The notes under the pieces are model-generated. The model made no database searches. It saw nothing but the letters and a program-made list of their open reading frames with translations, and was not told the origin of the DNA. From positions 1 to 8,630 of the forward strand of contig JAHIRX010000028.1 in assembly GCA_018818485.1 (NCBI GenBank): a stretch of 8,630 bases of DNA. The letters run 5' to 3'. Numbering within the stretch: the first letter of the stretch is position 1; every line of letters starts with the position of its first letter. Source of the DNA: Patescibacteria group bacterium (lineage in GTDB: Bacteria; Patescibacteriota; WWE3; UBA101185; UBA10185). Below, piece by piece: positions 5,811 to 8,630 of this stretch. Made by a program: the position numbers and the translations under genes.

Positions 5811-6702
5811 AGTATATATTTTTAACAGAATCTTTATATACTTTTAATGGAAAGGAAGGAAAAGCTGTGAATATACGCCTAGCGCGCCAAGGTTGTTTAA
5901 TTAATCTATATAACCAACCTAGATTCATTTTAACTAATATGTTAGGAGGTAACTTACAATTACCCATTATGTAATCAAATGTCCCGCCTAATCCTATTGA
6001 AACCTTGGCAGGTATTTTGTAACTATTTCTTACTATCCATTTTTCTTGCTTAGGAGCGCCGTACGCTACAAATAGGAAATCTATATGATCTACCCCAACA
6101 TTTTTCATACACTCTTGGATATAATCTAATGTAACTTTGTCATCTCTTTCTTCCCTACTAAATTTAGATGTAGCTCCAACTACTTTTAAACCTGGATATA
6201 ATTTTTGAAGTTCTTCAGCTGTAGTAACTGCCATTTCCTTATGGTACTTCTCAGCGTGCTTACCCCAAAAATCTTTAGGTCTCCCTCCTAAAAAGAATAC
6301 GTTGTATCCCTTTTGTGCCGAAAGCTCACACATCTTATATGTTAAATCCACCCCAGTAATCTTTTCTTCCTTATCTCTGTTCTTAAAGATAGAGAAAATA
6401 CCTAAAAGTGTTCCCTGGAAAAAAGCTCTAACAGGAAACCACGTATCTCTTTTAATCTTTTTAAGCCTGTCTAAATACTTTCTTGCCATTAAAACCCCTG
6501 CCCCATCTGGTACAGAAAGATCGGCTTTATTAATAATATTTTTGAATCTGCCATCAGTTTGAGCGTCCATTATAAATTCCGGATTGGTTGTACAGATGTA
6601 TCTAGACTCATTATCTTTAAGATAAAGTTCAATGAGATTAAGAACCTCTTTCATTGTTAGCCCAAAATCAACTCTGACACCCATTATTTCCTTTGATATC
6701 AT
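5800..6702 (-). CDS. WecG/TagA/CpsF-family glycosyltransferase (GT26)
   Basis: The family moves a sugar, for example N-acetylmannosamine, from a UDP-sugar onto a lipid-linked acceptor at the inner membrane face during wall or surface polymer synthesis. Counting from the upstream ATG at 6717, it shows TTNPEFIMDAQTD (43-55), ADLSVPDGAGV with the likely catalytic Asp71 (65-75), TGVDL (121-125), FFLGG (141-145), FVAYGAPKQEKW (216-227), GLGGTFDYIMG (242-252) and the C-terminal appendage NLGWLYRLIKQPWRARR (265-281) that attaches TagA-type enzymes to membrane. An insertion of about 25-30 residues (roughly 85-117), including an aromatic stretch, makes it longer than typical members. I prefer ATG 6702 (Met6) because a TATAAT covers codons 2-3 of the longer form and MISKEIMGVRVD fits the usual N-terminus. 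The exact donor and acceptor cannot be told. Confidence 0.9.
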   Translation of the reverse strand: MISKEIMGVRVDFGLTMKEVLNLIELYLKDNESRYICTTNPEFIMDAQTDGRFKNIINKADLSVPDGAGVLMARKYLDRLKKIKRDTWFPVRAFFQGTLLGIFSIFKNRDKEEKITGVDLTYKMCELSAQKGYNVFFLGGRPKDFWGKHAEKYHKEMAVTTAEELQKLYPGLKVVGATSKFSREERDDKVTLDYIQECMKNVGVDHIDFLFVAYGAPKQEKWIVRNSYKIPAKVSIGLGGTFDYIMGNCKLPPNILVKMNLGWLYRLIKQPWRARRIFTAFPSFPLKVYKDSVKNIYFKR

Positions 6703-6708
6703 GGTTTT

Positions 6709-6714
6709 ATTATA
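6709..6714 (-). promoter_or_regulatory. -10 box of the glycosyltransferase gene
   Basis: A perfect bottom-strand TATAAT (6714-6709) ends 6 bases before ATG 6702, which points to a leaderless mRNA from that ATG. No good -35 was found at 16-18 bases. The box falls inside the short 5' extension that starts at 6717. Confidence 0.55.
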
Positions 6715-6734
6715 CATTTTTATTCAAATTTTCG

Positions 6735-6743
6735 TGGTAAAAT
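6735..6743 (+). promoter_or_regulatory. Extended -10 promoter of the PEGA/propeller gene
   Basis: TGG-TAAAAT (6735-6743) fits an extended -10 element. It lies 3 bases before ATG 6747 and 9 before the in-frame ATG 6753. Transcription would start at about 6750, so the second ATG may be the working start of a leaderless mRNA. It faces away from the -10 of the divergent gene at 6709-6714. Confidence 0.5.
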
Positions 6744-6746
6744 ACT

Positions 6747-7919
6747 ATGGCAATGATCAAAATACAGTTTAAAAAACTCGGAATCGTTGAAACTCTCCTC
6801 ACAACGATTCTTCTATTAGGACTAACTACTACGTTGTACCTATATACATCTGGGTATCGACTAAGAAAAGATTCGGATTATATTGACCTCACAAAAACTG
6901 GAATGGCAAACGCCAAGTCACTACCAGATGGAGCAAGTGTGTATATAGACGATGAGATAAGAACCGCAACCGATGATTCAGTAGCGGGACTCGAGCCTGG
7001 AATTCACACTCTAAAGATTGTGAAAAAGGGTTTCGTAGAGTGGGTTAAAGAGATCGAAATTTTTGAACAACTTGTTACAGACGTTACTGCAGTTTTAGTA
7101 TCTCAAAGCCCTAGACTTGAGCCATTAACAAATACTGGAGCAAACAATCCAAGTATCTCCCCATCTCTAAGTAAACTAGCCTATTTTTCCTTTGACACAG
7201 AAGAGCCTGGCATATGGATAGTTCCTCTAACTGGCAGTGTGGGACCATTTAGAACCAATCCAACAATTGCCATAGAGGATACTATTTCTGTTAAGTATTC
7301 TGCAGGAAAAGAAATGTCTTGGTCTCCAGATGAAAACGAGCTTCTAGTTGAGGGTCAAGGAAATGTATTTTATCTAATTGACCTTGCAGCCAATACTGCT
7401 GAAACAACTTCTAGAGCACAAGCAATTAAAGAAGAGTGGGCACTAGAAATTATGGAGAAGAGACAGGCATTTTTAGAAAACATAAAAGATGTTAGTGATG
7501 AAGTTATAACTTTAGCTCTTTCAGAAAGAGCAATATGGGCTCCAGATGAAAAGAAGTTCTTATACACAGCACAAATTGGAGACCAACTAGAATATAGGGT
7601 TTATAACTTTGAAGATCCGCTTCCAATCGGTGAAAAGATAGAAACAGTGGTATTTAGAAAAAACATGAATGAAATTCAGCCAAAACTTAACTGGTACACA
7701 GATAGCTTTCACCTAATATTAGTTGAGGGAAATGTAGAAGCTGATAAAAGAGGAACCATAAGCCTAATTAGAATTGATGGTACTAACAAGACAGAGATTT
7801 ATAATAATACTCTTCACTCAGATATTGTTTTTAGTACACCTGGAGGAGATAAAGCTATTATTAGCACTTCGTTTAAGTCCAGTGGGCAGACTGATTTATA
7901 TACCGTAAGTATTCGTTAA
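6747..7919 (+). CDS. Membrane-anchored PEGA-domain protein with WD40-like propeller
   Basis: The 390-residue protein begins with a short basic stretch and one membrane helix (about 13-33, ETLLTTILLLGLTTTLYLY), which likely leaves the rest outside the cell. Residues 48-118 form a PEGA domain: LPDGASVYIDDEI, then LEPGIHTLKIVKKGFVEWVKEIEI. Residues 133-390 look like a TolB/PD40-type beta-propeller with repeated blades: NPSISPSLSKLAYFSF, EMSWSPDENELLVE, AIWAPDEKKFLYTA, QPKLNWYTDSFHLILVE and DIVFSTPGGDKAIISTS. This architecture is common in CPR genomes; the function is unknown and a cell-surface binding or scaffold role is inferred. The start is ATG 6747 or, if the mRNA is leaderless, ATG 6753; no Shine-Dalgarno is present. 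It diverges from the glycosyltransferase gene and its stop codon overlaps that of the convergent sortase gene. Confidence 0.85.
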   Translation: MAMIKIQFKKLGIVETLLTTILLLGLTTTLYLYTSGYRLRKDSDYIDLTKTGMANAKSLPDGASVYIDDEIRTATDDSVAGLEPGIHTLKIVKKGFVEWVKEIEIFEQLVTDVTAVLVSQSPRLEPLTNTGANNPSISPSLSKLAYFSFDTEEPGIWIVPLTGSVGPFRTNPTIAIEDTISVKYSAGKEMSWSPDENELLVEGQGNVFYLIDLAANTAETTSRAQAIKEEWALEIMEKRQAFLENIKDVSDEVITLALSERAIWAPDEKKFLYTAQIGDQLEYRVYNFEDPLPIGEKIETVVFRKNMNEIQPKLNWYTDSFHLILVEGNVEADKRGTISLIRIDGTNKTEIYNNTLHSDIVFSTPGGDKAIISTSFKSSGQTDLYTVSIR

Positions 7920-8581
7920 TTCACTTCTACAAGCTTGGCTGTTACCACGTACCTATTTATTGTAGTTCCTGGTGGATCACATGTCTGAAGGGTAAGTATT
8001 GGTTCAATAGTAGGTCTTGTTAGAGGGTTAGTATTCCATCCCTTAACTACTTCCTTGTTTACAACCTCATACACATAATCTTGTTCGTCATAAAAAATAT
8101 GAATCTTATCTGTGTAATTTAATTTTCTTAATAGATTAAAAACTGTGGAATATTTCCCAAGATCCCAAAAGTTTAGTGAGGCGTGTGCAAAAAGAAATAT
8201 ATTACTGGCTGACTCAGTTGGATAGTCTGAAGATATAGCGTGAGCTATTCCACTTTTTAAAGCCTCTTTATATGCATCTTCACTGGCAACGGATACATTT
8301 GCAACAATTGGAGCATTTACCCCAATTTTCTCGATAACTAAAGCAAAATTCCGATTCACAGGATCAATTCTAATAGGGTTTTTGGATAAAAATCGAGCAA
8401 AGACACTATCTTTTTGAGCAGTGCTGTCTTCAAGGATATAGTTTTGGTTTTTTATCTCTTTAATAAAGTACCAAACTTCAGAAACTAGAAGAGGTCCAAA
8501 TGATAAAACTAAAAATATTAGTCCGAGGAAAATTAAAAGATTTGCAAATGAGAATAGTGTTTTCTTTGTTTGAGCAGGCAC
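7916..8581 (-). CDS. Sortase-family transpeptidase
   Basis: Sortases cut a C-terminal sorting motif on exported proteins and join them to a surface acceptor. The 221-residue protein has one N-terminal membrane helix (about 13-34) and an extracellular sortase barrel (about 78-220). The catalytic triad is visible as His133 (FLFAHAS), Cys201 in the signature TLQTC (197-201) and Arg210 (NRYVV). The residue before the histidine is Ala where many sortases have Gly. The start is GTG 8579-8581: no ATG is available upstream before the in-frame stop, and a TATAAT sits 6 bases ahead. No LPXTG-type substrate is encoded in the window. The 3' end overlaps the PEGA gene by 4 bases. Which sortase class it belongs to cannot be settled by eye. 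Confidence 0.92.
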   Translation of the reverse strand: MPAQTKKTLFSFANLLIFLGLIFLVLSFGPLLVSEVWYFIKEIKNQNYILEDSTAQKDSVFARFLSKNPIRIDPVNRNFALVIEKIGVNAPIVANVSVASEDAYKEALKSGIAHAISSDYPTESASNIFLFAHASLNFWDLGKYSTVFNLLRKLNYTDKIHIFYDEQDYVYEVVNKEVVKGWNTNPLTRPTIEPILTLQTCDPPGTTINRYVVTAKLVEVN

Positions 8582-8587
8582 AATCTC

Positions 8588-8617
8588 ATTATACAGACTT
8601 GGTATAGTGTTTTATAA
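8588..8617 (-). promoter_or_regulatory. Promoter of the sortase gene
   Basis: A perfect bottom-strand TATAAT (8593-8588) ends 6 bases before the GTG start. A partial -35 TTATAA (8617-8612) lies 18 bases further up. There is no Shine-Dalgarno and no room for one, so a leaderless transcript is expected. Confidence 0.55.
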
Positions 8618-8630
8618 TAATCGCTAAGTA

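Noticed and set aside
6302..6562. Top-strand open frame of 86 codons inside the glycosyltransferase gene
   Set aside because: It lies opposite the conserved WecG/TagA motifs, so it is a shadow frame.
6675..6690. A third TGACACCC on the top strand
   Set aside because: It lies in well-conserved codons of the glycosyltransferase (MGVRVD) and has no TATAAT at the matching distance.

Overview
The window looks like chromosome of a Candidate Phyla Radiation (Patescibacteria) bacterium, most plausibly of the Microgenomates/Katanobacteria kind. This is inference from gene style: AT-rich DNA, compact genes, a large LamG-repeat surface protein, a membrane-anchored PEGA-plus-propeller protein, a short sortase, a WecG/TagA glycosyltransferase with an insertion, and start codons that mostly lack a Shine-Dalgarno sequence. 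UGA serves as a stop (end of the LamG gene), which argues against the CPR lineages that read UGA as glycine. No phage, IS or CRISPR sequence was seen.

Left part (1-3530, + strand). A LamG surface protein enters from beyond the left edge and ends at 2041. After a roughly 260-base non-coding gap comes a self-contained ribosomal stalk operon: promoter, a three-way-junction L10 leader RNA with a built-in attenuator hairpin, rplJ (L10), rplL (L7/L12, with a long charged N-terminal extension), and a strong hairpin terminator. The operon is not attached to rplKA or rpoBC here.

Middle part (3531-6717, - strand). Transcription runs right to left: a WecG/TagA-type glycosyltransferase, a helix-turn-helix protein whose C-terminal domain resembles AbiEi-type antitoxins, a strong consensus promoter driving a long rod-shaped RNA of unknown family, and a degenerate GH57-like protein. 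The stalk operon and this block converge on 3470-3731.

Right part (6700-8630). The glycosyltransferase and the PEGA/propeller gene diverge from a short shared promoter region. The PEGA gene converges on a sortase gene, and their stop codons overlap at a TTAA. Glycosyltransferase, sortase, PEGA protein and LamG protein all point to envelope building and surface display, but no LPXTG-type substrate is visible here.

Points most worth a second look: the unassigned rod-shaped RNA at about 4726-4834 with its near-perfect promoter; the L10 leader/attenuator; the recurring placement of a -10 box a few bases before start codons (apparent leaderless mRNAs); the GH57-fold protein lacking two expected histidines; and the HTH/AbiEi-like protein with no recognisable toxin partner.
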